Below, one piece after another: positions 32,072-40,348 of a stretch of 64,000 bases of DNA. Below the pieces are notes generated by a model that was not told the DNA's origin, did not search any database, and worked only from the letters and a program-made list of their open reading frames with translations. The stretch's first letter is position 1, and each line of letters starts with the position of its first letter. A program made the translations under genes and the position numbers. Location of the stretch: assembly GCA_951799405.1 (NCBI GenBank), contig OX637338.1:8184001-8248000 (forward strand). The letters run 5' to 3'. Source of the stretch: Agapetus fuscipes. Lineage: Eukaryota; Arthropoda; Insecta; Trichoptera; Glossosomatidae.

Positions 32072-32616
32072 TAGGGGTAAGCAACCTGCGGCTCACCAGC
32101 CACATGCGGCTCTTTGGGTGTGAAGTTACGGCTCTTTAGCTTCATACGCAAATATAAAAAAAACACAGAATTATACTTCTGATCGAAAAAAACTAAATCG
32201 TTCTGAATCGATTAACGATCTCTCCGCTACTTGTACTTGCTTTTCACCCTCCCCTCGCCCCATCGACGCTATTTATTGTTGGCAAAAAAACATTTGTGGC
32301 TCTTTACAAATCCAAATCCAAAATAAGATATGTATCATTTGAGATTCACATCAAATGCATTCCCATAAGCAGACACGCATAATTTCGCGCTCACACATAC
32401 CGCATGTGGAACTACAATATAAAAACCCAATCTTAAATGAACATAAGCCCTGCAACTCTTGCCGACCTTCCCTGAAACAGGGGCGACATTGGCAAAGTGA
32501 ACCATTTTTTACAGTATGGGTGGTCAGCCTCATACCAACCTATAAGTCAAGGATAAACTTTGAAATTTGTAAATTGTAATTTTTGGCTCTTCCGACTCAA
32601 AGGTTGCCGACCCCTG
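32072..32616. mobile_element. hAT-like MITE, interrupted by Rep-A
   Basis: The left end TAGGGGTAAGCAACCTGCGG and the right end AAAGGTTGCCGACCCCTG are inverted (CAGGGGTCGGCAACCTTT type), a pattern typical of hAT elements. TGGCTCTTT-like motifs recur near both ends. I could not confirm an 8-bp target duplication. It is non-coding. Confidence 0.65.
32318..32552 (-). repeat. Rep-A inside the hAT-like MITE
   Basis: TAAGATATGTATCATTTGAG through CATACCAACCTATAAGTCAA. The family tail is slightly truncated. The small ORFs are repeat readings. Confidence 0.8.
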
Positions 32617-32879
32617 GCCTAGACAAAAGTTCCAAATTAAAAAATGTTATTCAAGTATTCCAAGTTGAATTTTAGAAATGTAAGAAAGCTTTTATATCCC
32701 GCACTTATAAAAAATACGATAAACGAAAGTTCGTAGGTCACAACTAGAAGACCATATTGAAATATATTATTATTATTAAAACCTTTTATTGAAACATACT
32801 TTTAATTAAAATATACATAATATAGTTGTTTTTTCAAAAAACGCATTTCTGTAAAATTATATACTCACCACAAATTTAA

Positions 32880-33030
32880 AGATCGTTTTTTTCTCGGCGG
32901 TTAAACGTCTTTCTTCTATGTGACAATGGTCCAAAGCAACCAAGATAAACAAAATGTTTGCCTTTTACCTAACCCGGCCGTGCGACTTACAATTTTGTTG
33001 TCAATAGAAAATGTTCCGTGTGCACTACCT
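32880..33030 (+). repeat. Rep-B copy 1
   Basis: GTTTGCCTTTTACCTAACCC, GGCCGTGCGACTTACAATTT and TGTTCCGTGTGCACTACC parallel 44280-44465 and 46480-46600. Unclassified; no terminal repeats are identified. Confidence 0.45.
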
Positions 33031-33361
33031 AAAACTTTCACATATTGAAATAATGGATAGAGCACATTTTAAATGTGGGGAAAAAATGTGAATTCACTTG
33101 GCCGGGATAAAGACAGGACAGGGAGTCAAAAATTCAACATAAATTAAACACTTTTATGGAGATAGTTGAAAAAACACATATTGTATGAAGCATTTTCCCC
33201 AACTGCATACGTTTCACAGTGCGGTTACATTGAAAAATATTCCTGATTGTTTGGAATACATTTATTTCTTCACTTTGCTCAAAGAGTATAGTGAATTTTA
33301 TAGATTAGTTCTTTAATTGTATGATTATAAAATTTAATTTATTGTTTATATTCTTTTCTTG

Positions 33362-33606
33362 TATAGGTCAATATGCATCTGACCAACTATAAATAGAAAA
33401 TGGTTCACTCTGCCAATGTCACCCCTGATTCAGGGAAGGTCAGCAAAGAGTTGCAGGGTGTATGTTCATTTGAGATTTGGGTTTTTATGTTGTAGGTTCA
33501 CACGCAGACTGTGCAAGTGTGAACTTATACGTGTCTGCTTGTGGGCATGCACTTAATGTGAATTCCAAATGTAACAATTATATCCATGCAACTTAGAATA
33601 GATTAG
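33362..33606 (+). repeat. Rep-A, near full length (in Helitron)
   Basis: TATAGGTCAATATGCATCTGA, CCTGATTCAGGGAAGGTC, GTGTCTGCTTGTGGGCATGC and ATGCAACTTAGAATAG. The 5' end is diverged. Confidence 0.75.
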
Positions 33607-33847
33607 ATGAGTGACGTTACATAGCCGATTTTTTTTATCTTAAATATAAATGGAGCACCGCAATCGATTTTCCCTATGCTTGGCTCTGCTGCTTAACAGT
33701 TGTACCTAGACCTTTTTTTTTAGAAAACGTGAAGATTAACCTAGAGATAAATTGTGTGAAGCTTGATTCCGATTAGCACACTTTTTTTTTTGATCCTGTT
33801 GTTTCCTCTTTTATCTGTAGAAAAAAATTGATACCACATGCCCAAAT

Positions 33848-33877
33848 GGCGTAGTGGAACACGCCGGGTACTGCTAG
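33848..33877 (+). other. Helitron 3' hairpin and CTAG end
   Basis: GGCGT (33848-33852) pairs with ACGCC (33861-33865). CTAG follows at 33874-33877 and is followed by T. This is the replication termination signal of Helitrons. Confidence 0.7.
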
Positions 33878-34047
33878 TATTCAAATAAAGCTGCAAATAA
33901 AAAGTCGGGGGTAACCGAGTTCTCAGGAGACACCGTTTTTACACGATGAACAATAATGCACAGTTCTGAATGCCTAACTCACCGCACAATAATCATGTGT
34001 CCCAAGGACATAACTCACGACAGCAACAAAACGTTGGTAACATACGC

Positions 34048-34158
34048 TGCTATTCTCAAAAAGCAAAGCTATGGCTCATCCGCCGCGTACAGTAAATTTT
34101 CCATACAAGAAATCGACCATCCGTAGATCAGCCGTGGACCAAATGTTTTGTGAATATC
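34048..34158. mobile_element. MITE-b, second 111-bp copy
   Basis: Ends GCTATTCTCAAA / TTTGTGAATATC, inner blocks CTATGGCTCATCCGCCGC and AATTTTCCATACAAG. The same length as, and inverted relative to, 11484-11594. The gypsy element inserted just downstream. Confidence 0.6.
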
Positions 34159-34169
34159 TCTGAAAATAT

Positions 34170-34442
34170 TGTAACAATTATATAAAAGAAGGACACGCCT
34201 GAGCACAAGGCCAGGCTGGAGGGGGTAACGATAGGCTGGCGCGAGCAGTCTTGCAAAGCACGCACACAGAGCAAGATCAAGTTACTAGGGCGACCAATAT
34301 GGTTTAAAATAACTGTAATCTGTACGAAATAAATAAGTGTGTTAAAATAAATCTATTGTAACAAAGTCTGTGTAAATAAACTGTATGGCTAACTTGTGTT
34401 GAACTTGTGTTTTAATTAAGGACCCTCGGAAGAAAAGTAACA
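34170..34442 (+). repeat. 5' LTR
   Basis: TGTAACAATTATATAAAAGA ... GTAACA, with short inverted ends TGTAAC/GTAACA. TATATAAAAG (34178-34189) is a TATA-like promoter element. Several AATAAA signals lie downstream (34329-34380). Confidence 0.93.
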
Positions 34443-34444
34443 AA

Positions 34445-34460
34445 TGGTGTCGGTGTGAAG
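34445..34460 (+). promoter_or_regulatory. Primer-binding site
   Basis: TGGTGTCGGTGTGAAG begins two bases after the 5' LTR. TGG pairs with a tRNA CCA end. Which tRNA cannot be named by eye. Confidence 0.65.
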
Positions 34461-34864
34461 TTTAAAACCAAGTACTTAACCAAGTACCAAAAAAACTGTG
34501 CTTGAGATTATTAAAAAAAAATCTGAATTGACAATGTTTTAAATATTAAAATATTTCGGGGACATTATAAAACTTGTAATTATTGTGCGTAACTAACTAC
34601 CTAGGTACCTACAACATTCGCGAATTCAAAATTATTATTGACTATTATTATGTACCTACGCTGTTGTTACTGACAGCCGAAGTGATATTGTGTTTGAAGC
34701 AGGTAGGTACCTACTTGTGCAAAACACTTTTGAAATAAAAATAAATGATTATTGTAAACAGTGAAAGAATTACAAAAACCCATATAGTTCGGCATTCCAT
34801 TTAAATTTTGTTGTTTTCGTAAATAAATAAAAAAAAAAAAAATACAAATAAATTGAAGTGAAAC

Positions 34865-36202
34865 ATGGCCCAGTATATTGCCGTGTTGGACTTAAAAGTT
34901 TGTGAGCTAAAGGATGAGCTCATTGAACGCGACCTTGAAAGCACTGGCAACAAAAATGCCTTGCAGGCGAGGCTTATGGAAGCCCTGGAGAAAAATGGAG
35001 AAGACCCGAACGCCTTTGTTTTATTATCGGGAAAGAATCGGGGCTTTGACGAGCTTAATCTCAGCATCATCGAGAGCTCCAAAAGTTTGAAGGAAGAGAT
35101 GGCCGAGAGCTCCAAAAGTTTTAAGGAAGAGATGGCCGAGAGCTCCAAAAGTTTAAAGGAAGAGATGGCCGACAATTCCAGAACCCTGGAAGAGAAGCTG
35201 GGGACCCTTAAAAATGAGATGGCTGACAACTCTAAAGCCCTTGAGGCTCTGGCAGAGAATATGGCGGAGAGCAACAAAAATCTCAAGGAGGAACTGAGTG
35301 GTTTGATGGCGCAGAACTTGACCAGTCTCGAAGAAAAGCTCGATGAGAAGATTTCTGAAGGTTCCCGAGCGGTGATGGAAATTGAGGCACGTGTTGCAAG
35401 CCTTGAAAACCGTCTTCGTGCCGCCGTGAGTAGTGAAAAGCCTTTGCCGGATGATAAAACACGGCATGAACTTAACGAAGACACCGTGACTGGTAAAACC
35501 ATTCCTACAAAACATGATTTACCAAATTTCGATGGGAAGTCATCCTGGGAAGGGTACATTACCTTATTCGAAACGGCAGCTATGTTGGGAAATTGGTCTC
35601 CACAGAGCAAGGCGTCCATGCTCAGCCTGTCACTTAGAGGAGATGCTCTGCGTGTGCTGCAGTCCATTCCTTTGGAAAACCGAGGGAATTATTTGGAGCT
35701 GAAGCAGCGCCTAGACATGCGCTTTGGGCACAAGTACCTGGAACAACTTTACAAATCCCAGCTAAATACCAAAGTACAGACAGCAAAGGAAAGTCTTCAA
35801 GAATTCGAGATGGACATTGCCCGACTAGTGAGAGATGCATACCCCTCAGCCCCTGACGACATTTATGAGAGTCTGGCCGTGGACAAATTCCTCAATGGAC
35901 TGCATGAATGGGAGACACAACAAGCGGTGAAACTGGCCCACCCAAAGACACTTAATGAGGCTTTAACCCAAGCATTGGAGTTTGAGGCCATCAAACAATC
36001 GATCAGAGGACATGTCAAAGTACGCGGTGTTGATGCAGAAGAAGCCAAGCCACCTTCGATTGAAGAACTAATCGAAAAGGTGTTGGAACGGCTAAGGCCC
36101 AGGAGGCGAGGAGTACGCTGCTGGAACTGCGGCCAACTGGGTCATCTGAGCATCAAATGTCCAAAACCCCAGAAACCCAAACCACAAGTCTCGGAAAACT
36201 AG
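34865..36202 (+). CDS. gag: Gag polyprotein with SAP-like N-terminus and CCHC knuckle
   Basis: The 445-residue structural protein that packages element RNA. The start ATG sits in a good context (AAACATGG) and is the first in the frame. Residues about 10-45 (VCELKDELIERDLESTG ... ALQARLMEAL) fit a SAP-type DNA-binding motif. Residues about 60-180 are a charged coiled coil containing three 11-residue repeats (ESSKSLKEEMA). Residues about 220-365 resemble the retrotransposon gag core (WEGYITLFETA, RGDALRVLQSI, LKQRLDMRFGHK). A zinc knuckle CWNCGQLGHLSIKC (419-432) binds RNA. The reading frame is intact. It overlaps pol by 46 bases in the -1 frame, so pol would be made by -1 frameshifting. A 288-codon antisense ORF over this gene is a shadow. 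Confidence 0.92.
   Translation: MAQYIAVLDLKVCELKDELIERDLESTGNKNALQARLMEALEKNGEDPNAFVLLSGKNRGFDELNLSIIESSKSLKEEMAESSKSFKEEMAESSKSLKEEMADNSRTLEEKLGTLKNEMADNSKALEALAENMAESNKNLKEELSGLMAQNLTSLEEKLDEKISEGSRAVMEIEARVASLENRLRAAVSSEKPLPDDKTRHELNEDTVTGKTIPTKHDLPNFDGKSSWEGYITLFETAAMLGNWSPQSKASMLSLSLRGDALRVLQSIPLENRGNYLELKQRLDMRFGHKYLEQLYKSQLNTKVQTAKESLQEFEMDIARLVRDAYPSAPDDIYESLAVDKFLNGLHEWETQQAVKLAHPKTLNEALTQALEFEAIKQSIRGHVKVRGVDAEEAKPPSIEELIEKVLERLRPRRRGVRCWNCGQLGHLSIKCPKPQKPKPQVSEN
35072..35170 (+). repeat. 33-bp tandem repeat x3 in gag
   Basis: Three units at 35072-35104, 35105-35137 and 35138-35170, differing at a few bases and encoding ESSKSLKEEMA, ESSKSFKEEMA, ESSKSLKEEMA. They lengthen the coiled coil. 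The following ADNSRTLEEKL is a more diverged fourth unit. Confidence 0.9.
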
Positions 36203-37311
36203 AAAGGGTTGATGGGAAGGGGCAACTGTTGACCCGCGTTGGAGAGGCCCGGAAATCTGCTGCTATTGTCGCAACCTTGAAAGGTCGAGCTAGCAGCATC
36301 TTCATTAATGGCATGATAGATGGAAGGAATTGTGAACTACTGGTGGACACAGGAGCAACCAGGACGATTGTAAGACCAGACATAGCGACAAAGCAGAAGC
36401 AAATTTTACCAACAAGATGGTCTTTGCGTACAGCAACGGGAGAGTCAGCTCGAGTACACGGGGAGACGCTGGCAACCTTCCAGATTGGCAGCATGACTAT
36501 CGAACATCGAACCTTGGTGGCCAATATTGAAGAAGAAGTTATTATTGGGATGGATATGCTCACTAGACTTCGATGTAATCTGGACCTGAAGAAAGGGACC
36601 ATAATTATTGGGAACGAAGAGATCATTATCCAAAAACGCAATGACATGGCCACTCGAGTAGTCGTAGCAGAGACTACAGAATTGAAAAAAAACTCCGAGA
36701 TGATAGTACCAGCACGTTTTGACTCCAAGTGTGCAGAAGGACAGATTATTATGATGGAACCCGAGAAGATTGGCAAGATTGCAAAAGGAGTTCTAGTTGC
36801 CAGCGCAGTAATCCGCACACAAAAGATAGTCCCAATACGGGTGATGAACATAAATGATTATCCTATTACAATACACGAAGGCAGCACCCTGGGTAATTGC
36901 GTGATAATGATGTCCATTGTACGGAACGTGAAAAGTTCGAGCTACCAGGAAGGAAAGTTGCCTGGCCGATTAGATGAACTCACTCAGAGAGCTTGCCGAG
37001 AGCTTCCCGAAGAGGATGAATGGAAAGTAAAAAATCTTCTTTGCCGATATCAAGACATCTTTGAGGATTCCAACGGACCGTTGGGAAGAACCAAAATTGT
37101 ACGACACTGCATTGACACTGGAGACTCAAGGCCAATTCGACAGGCACCGCGAAGGCTACCCTTTGCCAAGCGCGAGGAAGCAGACACAATTATCCAAGAC
37201 ATGCAACGGGACGGCATCATCGAACCATCAAACAGCCCGTGGACATCACAAGTTGTGTTAGTAAAAAAAAAAAGATGGTGCCCACGAGCAAGTGCGAGCA
37301 AACATCCGTGA
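36157..37311 (+). pseudogene. pol: Pol N-terminal part: aspartic protease and start of reverse transcriptase
   Basis: A 384-codon frame in -1 relative to gag. The protease catalytic motif is ELLVDTGATRTIV with D at about residue 64; a flap-like region and IIGMDMLTR follow at about 125-135. The linker leads to the reverse-transcriptase N-terminal block (DTGDSRPIRQAPRRLPFAKR, then GIIEPSNSPWTSQVVLVKKK, ending near 37270). There it meets a run of A and the frame is lost after VKKK. The conserved polymerase palm with its catalytic YxDD box, RNase H, and the integrase zinc finger and core are all missing. The ORF's last 14 residues are out-of-frame translation of integrase tail DNA. Protease alone could be functional. 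Confidence 0.88.
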
Positions 37312-37590
37312 GGCAAGTGGTCGGATGAAAGAGCGATACGACATCCGGGCTGAGGACGGTGGATACCAAGCTGGGGATTTAGTATGGCTGTTTGACCCAA
37401 AAAGGCGCCGAGGATACTCTCCAAAACTACAACGCTCATGGGATGGGCCGTATGAGGTCGTAAAACGCATCAATGACATCATCTACAAGATAAGGAAAGA
37501 GCCAAGCGGAAAACCACGGATTGTCCATTTTAACCGCCTCACACCATATCTGGGAAACAACCACGATGACAGCCCGGAGCAAAGAGCACG
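37265..37590 (+). pseudogene. Integrase C-terminal tail with GPY/F module
   Basis: After the A-run junction the DNA encodes, in another frame, ANIREASGRMKERYD, then YQAGDLVWLFDPKRRRG and SWDGPYEVVKRINDIIYKI, ending near TPYLGNN. GDLVWL and the GPY module are hallmarks of gypsy integrase C-termini. The catalytic DDE core is absent, removed by the deletion whose junction lies at about 37260-37285. The ORF is then followed, with a frame change, by the macro-like module. Confidence 0.85.
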
Positions 37591-37593
37591 AAG

Positions 37594-37998
37594 GTGTGCC
37601 GGATTTATCGGATCACTTTTGATGATTTTTGGGTTGAAGCACAAGATGGGCAAAAAATTCGGCATGACATTACCAAAGAAGTCCAACAGGATCTCTTTGC
37701 TGTACCATCTAACTACGCCATGGCTTGTTGCACGGCTGAAGACCTGGACATGTCTCGCGGGGTTGCTGGAGCATTCCGTAATAAGTTCGGCAAGGTAACA
37801 ACACCGGTGGAGTCGGGGCCTATTGCAGGGAGAGCATTACGACTACCTGGGGAAGAGCGTCACGCATACTGCCTGGTGACAAGGATGACAGTTTCGGAGA
37901 AGACTGGTTATCAAGACCTGTGGGACAGCCTCGTGCATCATCAGGAACATATTGGAAACAGTCTTCGAAAATACTGGCATCGAAATCCTGGTGTGCTG
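37594..37998 (+). pseudogene. OARD1/Poa1p-like macro domain remnant (ADP-ribose binding)
   Basis: Frame 1 from 37594 encodes ITKEVQQDLFAVPSNYAMAC, then TAEDLDMSRGVAGAFRNKFG, ending ...YCLVTRMTVSEKTGYQDLWD (to about 37941). This matches the order of the OARD1/C6orf130 type of macro domain: a QGDLF-like strand, an A-H/A-C strand, a D-x-RMGxGIAxxFKxKFG helix, then the strand with (V)T(K/R) and the TYxxLxxSL helix. The expected last helix and strand (VFENTGIEILVCCE, 37955-37996) appear in frame 2, but the stretch between, which should hold the P-x-IGxG loop, is missing with a frameshift near 37940. Macro domains bind or hydrolyse ADP-ribose derivatives. This copy is probably inactive. The fusion to integrase or a separate ORF cannot be decided from one copy. 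Confidence 0.7.
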
Positions 37999-38137
37999 CG
38001 AGCAGCTGCAGAGAAGACACCCAGACGACCGGACGGTGGATTGTTACTTCTTCTCTAGAGCCGGATGCAGTCGAGGGACATCTTGCAGATACCGGCATGC
38101 TCCAGGTTCAAGACTGTTCCGGGACGGAACAGCCTAA
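37999..38137 (+). CDS. C-terminal tail with CCCH zinc finger (gypsy 3' module)
   Basis: Frame 2 continues from the macro remnant through EQLQRRHPDDRTVD into CYFFSRAGCSRGTSCRYRH (38042-38098). The spacing is C-x7-C-x5-C-x3-H, an exact CCCH zinc-finger pattern of the type that binds RNA. The frame ends at about 38137, eleven bases before the 3' LTR, directly over the polypurine region. It is partial because the module's upstream half is frameshifted. I know of CCCH fingers in many RNA-handling proteins but not as a standard part of gypsy elements. Confidence 0.65.
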
Positions 38138-38148
38138 GGAGGGGGCAA
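38134..38148 (+). promoter_or_regulatory. Polypurine tract
   Basis: CTAAGGAGGGGGCAA immediately before the 3' LTR; the plus-strand primer. The equivalent tract lies at 3880-3893 in the decayed relative. Confidence 0.8.
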
Positions 38149-38421
38149 TGTAACAATTATATAAAAGAAGGACACGCCTGAGCACAAGGCCAGGCTGGAG
38201 GGGGTAACGATAGGCTGGCGCGAGCAGTCTTGCAAAGCACGCACACAGAGCAAGATCAAGTTACTAGGGCGACCAATATGGTTTAAAATAACTGTAATCT
38301 GTACGAAATAAATAAGTGTGTTAAAATAAATCTATTGTAACAAAGTCTGTGTAAATAAACTGTATGGCTAACTTGTGTTGAACTTGTGTTTTAATTAAGG
38401 ACCCTCGGAAGAAACGTAACA
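38149..38421 (+). repeat. 3' LTR
   Basis: The same 273 bases as the 5' LTR with one difference noted near the end (AAACGTAACA versus AAAAGTAACA). Confidence 0.93.
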
Positions 38422-38618
38422 ATATGTAACCTCTTCAATATTGAATCGCCTAATTTAAGTTTTTTTTTAAAATTAAAACATGCCCAACGACTGTACCTAA
38501 TTCCAGTTAAAATTCAATTTAACCAAGAAATTTGCATCGTAAAATCACTAGAGGTATGCTAGTTATGCTTCTCTCACTTTGTCGAACTAAGTTTATATGA
38601 GAGTCCTATCACGCTATC

Positions 38619-38649
38619 GCAACTAAGCTACACATATAGTGTAACTTTT
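38619..38649 (-). mobile_element. SINE-1 3' end fragment
   Basis: CGCAACTAAGCTACACATAT and AGTGTAACTTT: only the last 30 bases of the family, so an extremely 5'-truncated insertion. Confidence 0.65.
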
Positions 38650-38667
38650 ATCTAATTAATAAATTTA

Positions 38668-38915
38668 ATCTATAATAAGCTGCAAAGATATGTTGACATT
38701 TAAGGCTCATATGAAATGCATGCCTACACACAGGCACATGTAGGTTCGCGCCTACACATTCTGCATGTGTGCATACAAATAAACAAAACCTCACATGAAC
38801 ATAAACCTTGCAACTCCTGCCGCCGTTCCCTGAACCGGGGTGGCATTGGAAAAAGTGAACCGATTTTTACAGCACGGGTGGTCAGCCTCATACCAACCTA
38901 TCAGTCAAGGAGCAC
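38668..38915 (-). repeat. Rep-A, near full length
   Basis: TCTATAATAAGCTGCAAAG, CACATTCTGCATGTGTGC, GCCGTTCCCTGAACCGGGG, CCAACCTATCAGTCAAGGA. It matches the GC-richer subfamily of 2086-2345. Confidence 0.8.
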
Positions 38916-38999
38916 AAAAAATTATAAATGATTTCCAAATTTCTTAATCAGAAAATCCGAATTAAAATAAAGTAAAATTAAAATTAAACTTAGAATTAA

Positions 39000-39056
39000 T
39001 GCTCTAGCCGCCATTGTTGCAAATCAACCGCCATTTCTTTCGGTCCTTACATACTT
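39000..39056 (-). pseudogene. LINE reverse-transcriptase tail fragment
   Basis: The minus strand encodes EVCKDRKKWRLICNNGG, matching the last 17 residues of the LINE fragment at 30189-30590. Only this tail is present. Confidence 0.65.
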
Positions 39057-39829
39057 CTTGAATAGACGTGCATAGGCGATGAGATTGGAGTGCATGTGTA
39101 ATATTAAGTCTTGTATCAAATTGTAATGTATGCTGGGCCCTTGAGTATTGATTAAGAGGCTACCGTCCTCAAACGCCGGTGAGTTTTGAGCGCTATATAT
39201 ACCTAGTGTTATGGTTTGCTCTCCATTCTCGAAATCCAAATAAAAGGCATGTCTCACATAAACAGTACAATGAAAGTATAAATTAAGGATTAAAGATTTG
39301 AACACATACTGTCGTGACACACAAGGCAAAAAATGATTAGTTTTTGCATTGTGTGTCACAACATTTTGTGTTCAATACTTTTCCCTCTGTCTGGTAGATG
39401 AGAGCCGTGAGACAGAAATATGTTTGTCCCTTTCTACTTTGACGTGATATGGTAACTACAAGTTTTGCACGCAAAAATGATTTTTGGCGTCATTTATTTT
39501 GACTAACAATGTTACATTGCCTCAAATTATACTATATGTGTACAGATCTGGGATGGCGATGTCCCTTTCACAAATTTCTATTGCACAGGGTTACTCCTCG
39601 TTCACCGAAAACTAATTTAAAAAAAGAGTTTCATATTTTCTACATTATTACAAATCTTACCAATTATTTAATGTTTTAAAATTGTAATTATAGCAACACC
39701 CTAAATGACTACAGCATGAGTTCTCAATATTTTTCGGGTGGCGACTTGTATCCAGTCGTTATTCCGCTAGGGGTGGCCAGTACCTCCGTAGATATATTTC
39801 CACTTGATTTATTTGTTTATTTTCTAGTT
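39057..39829. other. No recognised gene
   Basis: The minus-strand ORF 39024-39359 starts in unique sequence and ends in the LINE tail. No domain is seen in its upstream part. Confidence 0.35.
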
Positions 39830-39955
39830 TGGTTTTTATTTGTAAGTTCACATTCAGCATTTGTAAGCGCGAACTAACACGTGTTTGTGGGCATGCATTT
39901 GATACGAGTTTTGATTGTTAATTTAGCTTTGCAACTTCGATTATAGATTATTACA
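39830..39955 (+). repeat. Rep-A, 3' half
   Basis: TTTTTATTTGTAAGTTCAC, CAGCATTTGTAAGCGCGAAC, TTTGCAACTTCGATTATAG. 5' truncated. Confidence 0.7.
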
Positions 39956-40070
39956 GACTGTAACTGTAACTCTGTCAGCATTCCGCTACAGGTGGCCAGA
40001 GCCTCTGCAGAGTTGCCTCATTTTCAATATCGACGGACTTTGGTCGTTTTCAATATAGCTTATTCGATCT

Positions 40071-40278
40071 CTGTTACAAAGATGTATTGACATTCAAGGC
40101 TTATTCATATTTAATGCACGCCTATAATATGCAGGCACATCTAAATTCACGCTTACACATGTTTCATGTGTACCTACATACATTTTTTTTTACTTTCTCT
40201 GAAATAGCGGTGACATTGGCAAGTAAAAACATTTTTTACAGCATGGGTGGTCAGCCACATGGCAACCTACAAGTTAAA
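40071..40278 (-). repeat. Rep-A, diverged
   Basis: GTTACAAAGATGTATTGAC, ACACATGTTTCATGTGTACC, TTTTTACAGCATGGGTGGTC. The region around the CCTGAAACAGG block is rearranged. Confidence 0.65.
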
Positions 40279-40306
40279 TAACACAAATATATGATCAAAT
40301 CAACTT

Positions 40307-40348
40307 AACTAAGCTACACATATAGTGAAGCTTCTTGCCGCGTTATTG
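40307..40348 (-). mobile_element. SINE-1 3' end fragment
   Basis: AACTAAGCTACACATATAGTG then CTTCTTGCCGCGTTATT (quoted as two pieces). Only the 3' end is present. Confidence 0.6.

Larger units (their letters stand above)
30824..33877 (+). mobile_element. Helitron-ended composite element (non-autonomous)
   Basis: The left end TCTATATCTATAAAGAAGG follows an A (30823). The right end has a GGCGT...ACGCC hairpin (33848-33852 with 33861-33865), then GGGTACTG and CTAG (33874-33877), followed by T (33878). A 5' TC, a 3' hairpin a few bases before CTRR, and insertion between A and T are the standard Helitron signature. No Rep/helicase ORF is present. The interior is filled by two copies of the 5' region, SINE-1 fragments, Rep-A copies and a hAT-like MITE. 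It may be one expanded element or the ends of two. Confidence 0.65.
34166..38425 (+). mobile_element. Ty3/gypsy LTR retrotransposon, young but internally deleted
   Basis: Two 273-bp LTRs (34170-34442, 38149-38421) differ at one position seen (34435 A versus 38414 C). ATAT flanks both sides (34166-34169, 38422-38425) as a 4-bp target duplication. The order is primer-binding site, gag, pol, extra 3' module, polypurine tract. The pol region has lost everything between the start of reverse transcriptase and the integrase C-terminal tail. Near-identical LTRs mean recent insertion. An already-deleted copy would have needed enzymes supplied in trans, unless the deletion happened after insertion. Confidence 0.92.

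Noticed and set aside
32064..32624. 8-bp target duplication for the hAT-like MITE
   Set aside because: The flanking octamers do not match well enough by eye, so I did not claim it.
34801..35667. 288-codon minus-strand ORF
   Set aside because: Exactly antisense to the intact gag frame, with serine-leucine repeats mirroring the coiled-coil repeat. A shadow.
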